Source: Leifsonia xyli (GTDB taxonomy: Bacteria > Actinomycetota > Actinomycetes > Actinomycetales > Microbacteriaceae). From it: DNA of 64,000 nt. The notes under the pieces were generated by a model, which saw only the letters and a program-made list of their open reading frames with translations, did no database searches and had not been told where the DNA came from. A program made the position numbers and the translations under genes. This document shows positions 43,286 through 51,572 of the stretch, one piece after another. Numbering within the stretch: the first letter of the stretch is position 1; the number at the start of each line of letters is the position of its first letter. The DNA is taken from positions 124,001 to 188,000 of the forward strand of contig QFQR01000003.1 of assembly GCA_003243275.1 (NCBI GenBank), in the 5' to 3' direction.

Positions 43286-44605
43286 ATGACCAAACGCAGC
43301 ATCGTCGCCGCAGTCGCGGCCGTCGTCGTCGCCGCGCTCGTGATGAGCGGATGCAGCGGCGCGCCCGCCGACTCCGGCAAGCAGACCATCACCTTCATGG
43401 GGTGGGGCTCCGACGAGGAGATCGCGACCTTCAAGACCATGATCGGGCAGTATGAGGACAAGTACCCCGACGTCACCGTGGACTACGTCACGGTGCCGGC
43501 GGCCGACTTCACCACCAAGCTCCAGACCATGATCGCGAGCAAGAAGACGCCCGACGTCTTCTACCTCCAGCCCGAGAAGGTCATGCCCTACGCCGATGCG
43601 GGCGTCATCGCGGACCTCAGCTCCTTCGTCGACGACAACGAGCTCTTCGACCCCGACAACGTGTGGGCCAAGGCGATTGACATGTACCGCTACGACGGCA
43701 CGAACCCCGGCAAGGGGGCCATCTACGGTATGCCCAAGGACATCAGCGCCTTCGGCCTCGCCTACAACAAGGACATGTTCGACACCGCCGGCATCACCGC
43801 TCCGACGGACGACAAGCCCTGGACCTGGGACGAGTACGCCGCCGCCGCCAAGAAACTCACGAGCGGCGAGGGCGCCGATAAAATCTACGGATCCGGCCCC
43901 TACTCGCTCGAGGCCGCCGTCTGGTCGAATGGAGGAGACTGGCTGAACGCCGACCACACGAAGGTGACCGTGACGGACCCGGCGTTCGTTGAGGCACTTC
44001 AGTGGGTCGCCGACCTCAGCCTCGTCGAGGGTGTCGCCCCCAGCCCGGAGGAGCTCAGCTCGCAGGGCGACTACGACCGCTTCGTGAGCGGGAAGCTCGC
44101 GATGACGGGCGTCGGGACGTGGGCGCAGGGCGGCCTATGGAACGACGCGAAGTTCACCTGGGACATCATGCCTTGGCCTGTGAGTCCGAAGACAGGGGAT
44201 GAGGCGATCTGGTACGGCGGCATCGGCTTCGCGGTCGCGAAGAGCAGCAAGAACCAAGAAGCCGCGTCCAACCTCGCCGCCTTCCTCGCCTTCAACGAGG
44301 ACGCACAACGCACGAACATCGAGAAGGGTCAGGCCATCCCGAACCTCATAGACATGGCGAAGAACGAGTGGCTGAACACCGGTAAGCCGCCGGCCAACAA
44401 GCAGGAGTTCATCCGCATTCTCGAGGACTACGGTCGGCGCGCCACGCAGACCTACACCTTCAACAGCGACTGGTTCACGCTCTTCAACTCCAACCTGGCG
44501 AGCGTCCAGTCGGGCCAGCAGACGGCTGCTGAGTACGCCGCATCCGTCCAGCCGGAGATGCAAGACCTGCTCGACAAGGGGATCGCCGAGCAGCAGAAGA
44601 AGTAG
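43286..44605 (+). CDS. ABC sugar-binding lipoprotein
   Basis: Solute-binding protein of 439 residues with lipoprotein signal MTKRSIVAAVAAVVVAALV and lipobox MSGC. Mature CUT1 features include TITFMGWGSDEEIATFK, KTPDVFYLQPEKVMPYADAG and YGMPKDISAFGLAYNKDMFD. Ribosome binding site AGAGGAG. First gene of the operon with two permeases and GH43. The ligand is probably an oligosaccharide cleaved by the GH2 and GH43 enzymes, perhaps arabinose-containing, but this is context only. Confidence 0.92.
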   Translation: MTKRSIVAAVAAVVVAALVMSGCSGAPADSGKQTITFMGWGSDEEIATFKTMIGQYEDKYPDVTVDYVTVPAADFTTKLQTMIASKKTPDVFYLQPEKVMPYADAGVIADLSSFVDDNELFDPDNVWAKAIDMYRYDGTNPGKGAIYGMPKDISAFGLAYNKDMFDTAGITAPTDDKPWTWDEYAAAAKKLTSGEGADKIYGSGPYSLEAAVWSNGGDWLNADHTKVTVTDPAFVEALQWVADLSLVEGVAPSPEELSSQGDYDRFVSGKLAMTGVGTWAQGGLWNDAKFTWDIMPWPVSPKTGDEAIWYGGIGFAVAKSSKNQEAASNLAAFLAFNEDAQRTNIEKGQAIPNLIDMAKNEWLNTGKPPANKQEFIRILEDYGRRATQTYTFNSDWFTLFNSNLASVQSGQQTAAEYAASVQPEMQDLLDKGIAEQQKK

Positions 44606-44673
44606 GCTCGCCGAACCCAGCGGGGTGCGCGGTCCAGGATCGCGCACCCCGCCCCTGCAGGAGGTTTCCCTCG

Positions 44674-45579
44674 ATGCCCACGCATGCCCACCGCTCCCGG
44701 CGCATCAACCGCCGCGAGCGTGCCTGGGGACTCGCGTTCGTCACCCCCATCGCGCTCCAGGTGATCTTGTTCTCGCTCGTCCCCGTGGGGATCGCGGTGT
44801 TCGCGAGCTTCACCGACTGGAACTCGATCCGCGACACCCGCGACTTCGTCGGGCTCGACAACTTCGTCGAGTTCCTCAGCGACAAGTACTTCTGGATCGC
44901 GGCGGGCAACACGCTCTACATGCTCATCCCGATCCCGTTCTATCTGCTGTTCGGGATTTTGTTCGCGCTTGGCAGCCACCGGCGCACGCCCGGCAGCACC
45001 CTGTTCCGGGTACTGTTCCTGCTGCCCTACGTGTCGTCGATCGTGGCACTCGTGGTGCTGTGGAAGTGGATCTTCAACTACCAGTACGGACTCGTGAACC
45101 AGGCTCTGGCGGCCGTGGGTATTCAAGGCCCCGATTGGCTCGGTGACCCGGCGTGGATCAAGCCCACCATCGTCATCATGATCATCTGGAAGATGATCGG
45201 GATCACCTCGATCTACATGCTCGCCGCGCTCAAGAACATCCCCGACGTCTACTACGAAGCGGCACGTCTCGACGGCGCCTCTCCGCTGCGGATGTTCTTT
45301 CAGATCACCCTGCCGCTGCTGACGCCGAGCATCTTCTTCCTGACGGTCGTCGGCATGATCGGCTCGCTGCAGACCTTCGTCGAGGTGCAGCTGTTCACCT
45401 CGGACGGCGGCCGCGAGTACAGCGCCGCGACCATCACCTACTACATCTGGCAGAAGGCGTTCGGATCGGGACAGCTGGGGCTCGCCTCGGCCGCAGCCTT
45501 CTTCTTCGCCCTCGTCGTGCTGGTGCTCACGCTCGTGCAGTTCCGGCTGTCCCGACGTTGGGTCTACGAGGGGGAGTGA
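44674..45579 (+). CDS. Carbohydrate ABC transporter permease (MalF type)
   Basis: Permease of 301 residues: basic N-terminus (HRSRRINRRERAWG), six predicted helices, and EAA loop IPDVYYEAARLDGASPLRMFFQITLPLLTPS. GCAGGAGG precedes the ATG. The next permease begins 2 bp after its stop. Confidence 0.93.
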   Translation: MPTHAHRSRRINRRERAWGLAFVTPIALQVILFSLVPVGIAVFASFTDWNSIRDTRDFVGLDNFVEFLSDKYFWIAAGNTLYMLIPIPFYLLFGILFALGSHRRTPGSTLFRVLFLLPYVSSIVALVVLWKWIFNYQYGLVNQALAAVGIQGPDWLGDPAWIKPTIVIMIIWKMIGITSIYMLAALKNIPDVYYEAARLDGASPLRMFFQITLPLLTPSIFFLTVVGMIGSLQTFVEVQLFTSDGGREYSAATITYYIWQKAFGSGQLGLASAAAFFFALVVLVLTLVQFRLSRRWVYEGE

Positions 45580-45581
45580 CC

Positions 45582-46430
45582 GTGGCCCGGACCAACACCG
45601 CAGCACGTCGCATGGGGACCATTGTCGCCTTCGCGCTCATGCTGCTCGGTGCGCTCACGATGGTGCTGCCGTTCCTCTGGATGGTGTCGACGTCGCTCAA
45701 GGAGTCGCGGTTCGTCTTCGAGTTCCCGCCGCAGTGGATCCCCAATCCGATCGACTGGGCGAACTACATCGAGGTGTGGGATATCGCCCCGCTCGCGGTC
45801 GGGCTGCTCAACAGCGTCATCGTGACCGTGCTCGTCGTCACCGTCGGCACGTTCTCGTCCACGATGGCGGCCTTTGCCTTCGCCAAGCTCGACTTCCCTC
45901 ACAAGCGCACGATCTTCGTCGCGCTGCTCGCGACGATCATGATCCCGCTCGTGGTGCTGATCATCCCGCAGTTCCTCGTGTTCGTGCAGCTCGGCTGGAT
46001 CGACACGCTGCTGCCGCTCATCGTGCCCGGCCTGCTCGGCAACGTCACCATGATCTTTTTCCTGCGGCAGTACATGTTGGGCCTCGCCTCCGAGCTGCTC
46101 GAGGCGGCCAAGCTCGATGGTGCCGGATACCTGCGGATCTACTGGAGCATCTTCCTACCGCTGTGTAAGCCAGCCATCGCGGCGAACGTGATCATCGTGT
46201 TCATGGCGACCTGGAACGACTACATCGGGCCGCTCATCTTCACCAACTCGCCCGAGAATTCCACCGTTCAGCTCGTCATTGCCTCGATGAGTTCCTATTA
46301 CAAGGATCAGACCGACTATCCGATGATCATGACCGCCTCCGTGATCGCCGTGCTTCCGGTCATCCTTCTGTTCACCGTCATGCAGCGCTACTTCGTCGAG
46401 TCCTTCGCTTTCAGCGGGATCAAGGGATGA
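45582..46430 (+). CDS. Carbohydrate ABC transporter permease (MalG type)
   Basis: Permease of 282 residues starting VARTNTAARRMGTIVAFALM, with six helices and the EAA loop ASELLEAAKLDGAGYLRIYWSIFLPLCKP. The GTG at 45582 follows GGGGGAG of the preceding gene's end. Its TGA overlaps the GH43 ATG (ATGA). The importer lacks its own ATPase gene. Confidence 0.93.
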   Translation: MARTNTAARRMGTIVAFALMLLGALTMVLPFLWMVSTSLKESRFVFEFPPQWIPNPIDWANYIEVWDIAPLAVGLLNSVIVTVLVVTVGTFSSTMAAFAFAKLDFPHKRTIFVALLATIMIPLVVLIIPQFLVFVQLGWIDTLLPLIVPGLLGNVTMIFFLRQYMLGLASELLEAAKLDGAGYLRIYWSIFLPLCKPAIAANVIIVFMATWNDYIGPLIFTNSPENSTVQLVIASMSSYYKDQTDYPMIMTASVIAVLPVILLFTVMQRYFVESFAFSGIKG

Positions 46431-48535
46431 CCGTGCCCCTCTATCGCAACCCCATCGCCCGAGACGGCGACTTCGCCGATCCGTTCGTGCTGCGGCATGA
46501 CGGACGGTACTACCTTTACGGAACGAACCCGGATGTGCGGTGCTGGAGCTCCGACGACCTCATCTCGTGGAGGCTCGAGGGGCCGACGATCGCGCCAGAC
46601 GAGTTCCCGGGGCTCGTGCCCTTCGCCCCCGAGGTGGTCTACGCCAACGGCGCCTTCCTCATGTACACCTCACCGTCAGGTCACGGGCACCACGTCCTGC
46701 GGGCGGATGCTCCGACGGGGCCTTTCCGTGCGATCACCGGCAACGTCGGGCACGCAATCGACGGCAACGTGCTCGTCGACGACGACGGCCGCTGGTACTT
46801 CTACTGGGCGGGGGACGAGGGCATCTGGGGCTGCGAGATGCCCTCTCCTATCGAGTTCGGCGAGCCCGTGCTCACGGGAGTGCACATGAACGGCTGGACC
46901 GAAGGACCCTTCGTCACTCGCCGCGGCGAGGGTTACGTCATGACCCTCACCGGCAACCACTACCTGAGCCACGGCTACCGCATCGACGCCGCGTTCAGCG
47001 ACCACCCGCTGCGGGGATGGCGGAGCGATCCCCTGAATCCGGTGCTCGTGAGCACGGAGGGGTCGACGACCGGGCTGGGCCACAGCAGCAGCGTGCGCGG
47101 GCCTGACCTCGTCTCGACTTATCTCGTGTACCACAACCTCAACCCGGACGCCTCGCGCGACCTCGACCTCGATCGGCAGGTCGCGAACGACCGCACGATC
47201 CAGGTGCTCGGGCCGTCGACATCCGCGCCCGCACCTGGGGTGCCGGATGCGGTGTGGGCCGGCCGGCGCTCACCCGCGCTCGGTCGTGTCGTCACCGCCG
47301 AGCTCAACCTCACAGCCGAGGCGGACACCGACGGCTGGGGGCTCGCGCTGGAGGGGGATGACGGCTCCGTTGAGTTGCACGTGGACCGCGCATCGGGCGT
47401 TGTCGTCGCGACGACGGGGGCGGTCCAACTCGCCCGTCTCGCGCTGCCGGCGTCGTTCGCGCACGACGCACTGCACTGCTGGCGCCTCGTTGTCGCGGAG
47501 GGTGAGTTGCGGGTCGCGCTCGACGGTCGGCAGCAGTTCACGGTGCCGTGGGAGGTGCCAGGCGATTTCCGTATTCAGGTGCTGGGGGAGGTGCACGTGG
47601 GGCACTGCGCGGCGACCGCGGCGACGGAGACGGACGCCGACCGTCGAGCGATCGTGCCGGTTCCCGGACGCTTCTGGGCGACGCTCTCGCCCGGGGCGAC
47701 CGAGCTCGTCCACGAGGTGCCGGACGCCGTCTACCGCTCGGTTCGGCTCGACCCGGGCGCGCGGCTCGATTACCGCGTGCACCTGCAGCGGGACCTTGAG
47801 CCGGTCATCCACCTCACGGGGGTATTCCGGGAGGGAGACGAGCTCGTGTTGGGTCTCGACACGCAGGAGCGGAGCACGGTCCGCGTGCCCGGGCCGCCCC
47901 GCCGGGTCTTGCGCGTTCCGCTGCCCCTGGCCGCCGTCGCAAGCGGGGGAGCGGAGGCAGTGCGCACGCTCACCGTCGAGGCGCGTATGGGGCACCCCGT
48001 GCTGACCCTCGTGACAGTGACGGATGCCGCCCCCGCGGGACGAGCGGTGCGTCTCGGCCCGCTCGTCGCATCCGGCTTCGGCAAGCGCGCTGTTACGGAG
48101 GGGGTCTACGACGACCTCACCGTCACAGCCGAGCTCTCGCTTGCCGCGCGCGCGGGCGGCCACGCGGACCTGCTGCTGCGAGCGAGCGAGCTCTCGGAGG
48201 GCGGCGAAGGCGACGACACGCGGCTCGGCATCCACTTCCTGCTTGGGTACTCGGTGCAGCTCCACCCCGACCGGGTCGTGCTCGCGCGGCATGGCTACGA
48301 CGAACGGGTGCTCGCCGAGCGCGCGCTCGCGGAGCCGCTCGCGCCCGATGCCCGGCACCGGCTCATCGTGCGCGCCGACGGGTCGCGGCTCTCGGTGGAA
48401 CTTGACGGCGAGCCCGTACTCGACCACGACGACCCCCTGCCCCACCTGCTCGGCCGCGTCGGCATCCGCGCCGTCGATGCCGAGCTGCACATGCACGAGC
48501 TGCACGTCGACCCGAACGACACCGTGCACCACTAA
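46427..48535 (+). CDS. Glycoside hydrolase family 43 with C-terminal beta-sandwich domains
   Basis: Protein of 702 residues. The N-terminal ~290 residues are a GH43 five-bladed propeller: catalytic base in DGDFADPFVLRHDGRYYLYG, the pKa-tuning aspartate in GHAIDGNVLVDDDGRWYFYW, and the acid glutamate in MNGWTEGPFVTRRG. The remaining ~400 residues are Val/Ala/Gly-rich beta-sandwich modules, including a concanavalin-like end (RHRLIVRADGSRLSVELDGEPVL). No signal peptide. Typical activities are arabinofuranosidase, beta-xylosidase or galactan exo-activity; the subfamily cannot be set here. Translationally coupled to the importer. Confidence 0.87.
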   Translation: MTVPLYRNPIARDGDFADPFVLRHDGRYYLYGTNPDVRCWSSDDLISWRLEGPTIAPDEFPGLVPFAPEVVYANGAFLMYTSPSGHGHHVLRADAPTGPFRAITGNVGHAIDGNVLVDDDGRWYFYWAGDEGIWGCEMPSPIEFGEPVLTGVHMNGWTEGPFVTRRGEGYVMTLTGNHYLSHGYRIDAAFSDHPLRGWRSDPLNPVLVSTEGSTTGLGHSSSVRGPDLVSTYLVYHNLNPDASRDLDLDRQVANDRTIQVLGPSTSAPAPGVPDAVWAGRRSPALGRVVTAELNLTAEADTDGWGLALEGDDGSVELHVDRASGVVVATTGAVQLARLALPASFAHDALHCWRLVVAEGELRVALDGRQQFTVPWEVPGDFRIQVLGEVHVGHCAATAATETDADRRAIVPVPGRFWATLSPGATELVHEVPDAVYRSVRLDPGARLDYRVHLQRDLEPVIHLTGVFREGDELVLGLDTQERSTVRVPGPPRRVLRVPLPLAAVASGGAEAVRTLTVEARMGHPVLTLVTVTDAAPAGRAVRLGPLVASGFGKRAVTEGVYDDLTVTAELSLAARAGGHADLLLRASELSEGGEGDDTRLGIHFLLGYSVQLHPDRVVLARHGYDERVLAERALAEPLAPDARHRLIVRADGSRLSVELDGEPVLDHDDPLPHLLGRVGIRAVDAELHMHELHVDPNDTVHH

Positions 48536-48845
48536 GACGGGATGGCTGCCGCCCGCCTCGACCATGAGATTCGGAGCGCGCGCCACGAAGAAGTCCACAA
48601 AGCGTCGGTTTTCGGTGCCAGGATCGCCGCGATCCTCAAGACCGACGCGGGAACGGCAGCCACCACCGCGGTCGCCTACAGTATCGCCGCAGCCGACGTC
48701 CGCGAGTACGGCATCACCAAGGGCGTGAACCCTCTGGCGGGCGGGTCGGCTTACCGGCCCGCCGGTACGTGGTCGGCCGCGCTCGCGCCACCGGCCGCTC
48801 CTTCACGGGCAGGTCACGGTATCCGCGCGCCGGTACGATGACCCC
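48536..48845. other. 310-bp gap at the right edge of the inserted block
   Basis: No gene is recognised. A 99-codon plus-strand frame (48542-48841) contains AYSIAAADVREYGITKG but has no ribosome binding site or known domain, and may be a remnant. A small dyad around GGCGGGCGGG and CCCGCCGG occurs near 48739-48765. The last ~15 bases hold the asd -10 box TACGAT. Confidence 0.4.
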
Positions 48846-49907
48846 GTGAGCAACAACCAGGGCATCAGACTCGGCGTCGTCGGCGCCACCGGCCAGGTGG
48901 GCGCGGTCGTGCGTCGCCTTCTCGTGGAGCGCGACTTCCCGATCGCCGAGATCCGCTTCTTCGCTTCCGAGCGCAGCGCCGGCACGGCTCTGGAGTTCCG
49001 CGGGGAGCAGATCGTCGTCGAAGACGCCGCCACCGCCGATCCCTCGGGCCTCGACGTGGCGATCTTCTCGGCCGGCGCCACCATGTCGAAGGTGCAGGCG
49101 CCCCGCTTCGCCGCCGCGGGCGTGCTCGTGATCGACAACTCGAGTGCGTGGCGCATGGACCCCGAGGTGCCGCTCGTGGTCTCCGAGGTCAACCCGCACG
49201 CGATGGACGAGGCCGTCAAGGGCATCGTCGCGAACCCCAACTGCACGACGATGGCCGCGATGCCCGTGCTCAAGGTGCTCGACGCCGAGGCGGGCCTCGA
49301 GCGTCTCGTCGTCTCCACCTACCAGGCCGTCTCGGGTGCCGGCCTCGCGGGCGGGGTGGAACTGCTCGAACAGGCGGCATCCGCGGTCGCCCAGGATGCG
49401 ATCGGTCTCGTTCAGGACGGCGGGGCGGTCGAACTGCCCGCTCCCGTGAAGTTCCCGCGCAACATCGCCTTCAACGTCGTGCCGCTCGCCGGCTCGATCG
49501 TCGACGACGGCCTCGCTGAGAGCGACGAGGAGAAGAAGCTGCGCAACGAGTCGCGCAAGATCCTCGAGCTTCCGCAGCTGCTCGTCTCGGGCACCTGCGT
49601 GCGGGTTCCCGTCTTCACCGGCCACTCGCTCTCGATCAACGCGACCTTCCGCGATGCCCTGAGCGCCGACCGCGCGCGCGAGCTGCTCGCGGCGGCTCCC
49701 GGTGTTCAACTCGCCGACATCCCCAACCCGCTCGAGGCCGCGGGCGCCGACCCCAGCTTCGTCGGCCGCATCCGTCAAGACCAGTCGGTGCCGGATGGCA
49801 AGGGGATCGCCCTGTTCATCTCGAACGACAACCTGCGCAAGGGTGCCGCGCTCAATGCCGTGCAGCTCGCCGAGCTGGCCGCCGCGAAGCTGACGCCCGC
49901 CCGGTAG
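48846..49907 (+). CDS. asd: Aspartate-semialdehyde dehydrogenase
   Basis: Protein of 353 residues that reduces aspartyl-4-phosphate to aspartate semialdehyde, the second step after LysC. NADPH-binding GVVGATGQVGAVVRRLL at the N-terminus, the catalytic cysteine in VANPNCTTMAAMPVLK, YQAVSGAGLAG, and the substrate-binding RVPVFTGHSLSINATF. The GTG is 6 nt after TACGAT (48834-48839), so a leaderless message with its own promoter is likely, consistent with separation from lysC. Confidence 0.95.
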   Translation: MSNNQGIRLGVVGATGQVGAVVRRLLVERDFPIAEIRFFASERSAGTALEFRGEQIVVEDAATADPSGLDVAIFSAGATMSKVQAPRFAAAGVLVIDNSSAWRMDPEVPLVVSEVNPHAMDEAVKGIVANPNCTTMAAMPVLKVLDAEAGLERLVVSTYQAVSGAGLAGGVELLEQAASAVAQDAIGLVQDGGAVELPAPVKFPRNIAFNVVPLAGSIVDDGLAESDEEKKLRNESRKILELPQLLVSGTCVRVPVFTGHSLSINATFRDALSADRARELLAAAPGVQLADIPNPLEAAGADPSFVGRIRQDQSVPDGKGIALFISNDNLRKGAALNAVQLAELAAAKLTPAR

Positions 49908-49954
49908 GACCTTCGGCCGGGCCGGCTCCTCGCGGCGCACATAGGATGTGTGTC

Positions 49955-51424
49955 GTGTCTGAACCCGTCGACGTCGTCCTCATCGGCGGCGGGGTGATGA
50001 GCGCCACCCTCGGCTCGTTGCTGCAGCAGCTCGAGCCCGACTGGTCGATCACCCTCCTCGAAGCCCTGCCCGCCGTCGCGCAGGAGTCGTCCAACCCGTG
50101 GAACAACGCGGGAACAGGCCACTCGGCGCTCTGCGAGCTCAACTACACGCCCGAGAAGAACGGGCAGATCGACATCACGCAGGCGGTGAAGGTCAACGAG
50201 CAGTTCCAGGTGTCACGGCAGTACTGGTCGCACCTCGTGTCGGAGGGGATGCTGCCCGAGCCGAGCCGGTTCATCAACCCGGTACCGCACCTGAGCTTCG
50301 TGTGGGGCGAGTCCAACGTCGAGTACCTGCGCAGGCGCTACGAGGCGCTCAAGGACCACCCGCTCTTCCCGGGACTCGAGTTCACCGAGGACGCCCGCGT
50401 CATCCGCCAGTGGGCGCCGCTGCTGATCCCCGGCCGCAAGAAGTCGGAGCCGATCGCGGCGACTCGCATCGTCGGCGGATCGGATGTCGACTTCGGCTCC
50501 CTCACCGAGAACCTCCTCGACGGTCTTGTCGAGCGCGGCGCCACCGTGCACACATCACGGAAGGTGACGGGGCTCAAGCGCCTCGCGGACGGCACCTGGC
50601 GCGTTTCCGGCCGACACGTGATCGGCGGCACCCCCTTCGAGCTCACGGCCCGGTTCGTGTTCGTGGGTGCGGGGGGCGCGGCGCTGCACCTGCTGCAGCG
50701 CTCCGGCATCCGCGAGATCCGCGGCTACGGCGGCTTCCCGATCAGCGGGCAGTTCCTGCGCACGGATGTGCCGGAGATCGTGGCGCAGCACCAGGGCAAG
50801 GTGTATGGCAAGGCATCCGTCGGCGCCCCGCCCATGTCGGTGCCGCACCTCGACACGCGCGTCGTCGACGGGCAGGCGAGCCTGCTGTTCGGGCCGTACG
50901 CCGGGTGGACGCCCAAGTTCCTGAAGACCGGATCCTGGTCCGATCTGTTCGCCTCGATCCGCTGGCACAACCTCGGCACGATGGTGGGGGCGGGGCTGAA
51001 GAACCTCGATCTGGTCTGGTATCTCGTGACCGAGGTGCTCGCCTCGCGGAGGAAGCAGCACGAGGTGCTGCAGCAGTTCGCGCCGAAGGCCAAGCAGGGT
51101 GACTGGTACCGCATCACGGCGGGCCAGCGCGTGCAGATCATGAAGCGCGGCGCGGATGGCAAAGCCGTCATCCAGTTCGGCACCGAGGTCGTGGCGGGCG
51201 GCGAGGGCACGATCGCGGGGCTTTTGGGGGCGTCTCCCGGCGCGTCCACGGCTGTGCCGATCATGCTCGATGTGCTCGCCACGTGCTTCCCGTCGCGGCT
51301 GGCGGCGTGGGAGCCGAAGCTCACGAAGATGATCCCCTCCTACGGAACGAAGCTCTCGGACGCCCCCAAGAAGGCCGCGAAGGAACTCGCCGACACGGCA
51401 GCCACCCTCGGCCTCGCCGTCTGA
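49955..51424 (+). CDS. mqo: Malate:quinone oxidoreductase
   Basis: Peripheral membrane flavoprotein of 489 residues that oxidises malate to oxaloacetate and reduces quinone. FAD-binding VDVVLIGGGVMSATLGSLL, the Mqo signature SSNPWNNAGTGHSALCELNYTP, RRYEALKDHPLF, and the C-terminal GLLGASPGASTAVPIMLDVL. I choose the GTG at 49955, 7 nt after TAGGAT (49942-49947), over the ATG at 49946 that lies inside that -10 box. Confidence 0.95.
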   Translation: MSEPVDVVLIGGGVMSATLGSLLQQLEPDWSITLLEALPAVAQESSNPWNNAGTGHSALCELNYTPEKNGQIDITQAVKVNEQFQVSRQYWSHLVSEGMLPEPSRFINPVPHLSFVWGESNVEYLRRRYEALKDHPLFPGLEFTEDARVIRQWAPLLIPGRKKSEPIAATRIVGGSDVDFGSLTENLLDGLVERGATVHTSRKVTGLKRLADGTWRVSGRHVIGGTPFELTARFVFVGAGGAALHLLQRSGIREIRGYGGFPISGQFLRTDVPEIVAQHQGKVYGKASVGAPPMSVPHLDTRVVDGQASLLFGPYAGWTPKFLKTGSWSDLFASIRWHNLGTMVGAGLKNLDLVWYLVTEVLASRRKQHEVLQQFAPKAKQGDWYRITAGQRVQIMKRGADGKAVIQFGTEVVAGGEGTIAGLLGASPGASTAVPIMLDVLATCFPSRLAAWEPKLTKMIPSYGTKLSDAPKKAAKELADTAATLGLAV

Positions 51425-51440
51425 CTCCCGCGTCCATTCC

Positions 51441-51516
51441 TGCCAAACGCTGTAGCGGCTGGCCTGCCGCGCCGCCGATTTCTGTGGCCTGCCGCCGAAC
51501 GCTACAGCGTTTGGCA
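51441..51516. repeat. Long palindrome after mqo (probable terminator)
   Basis: TGCCAAACGCTGTAGCG (51441-51457) pairs perfectly over 17 bp with 51500-51516. The 42-nt interior contains the direct repeat GGCCTGCCGC at 51461-51470 and 51486-51495. It starts 17 nt after the mqo stop. No T-tract follows. Confidence 0.85.
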
Positions 51517-51548
51517 CCTCACCCGCGGATCGGTGGCTTGACGGGTCA

Positions 51549-51564
51549 TCGAATGCATGTTCGA
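51549..51564 (+). promoter_or_regulatory. LexA (SOS) box
   Basis: TCGAATGCATGTTCGA matches the actinobacterial LexA consensus TCGAAC-N4-GTTCGA at 11 of 12 fixed positions. It ends 8 nt before the ATG of the radical SAM gene, where bound LexA would block transcription. Confidence 0.8.
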
Positions 51565-51572
51565 ATGTCGGG

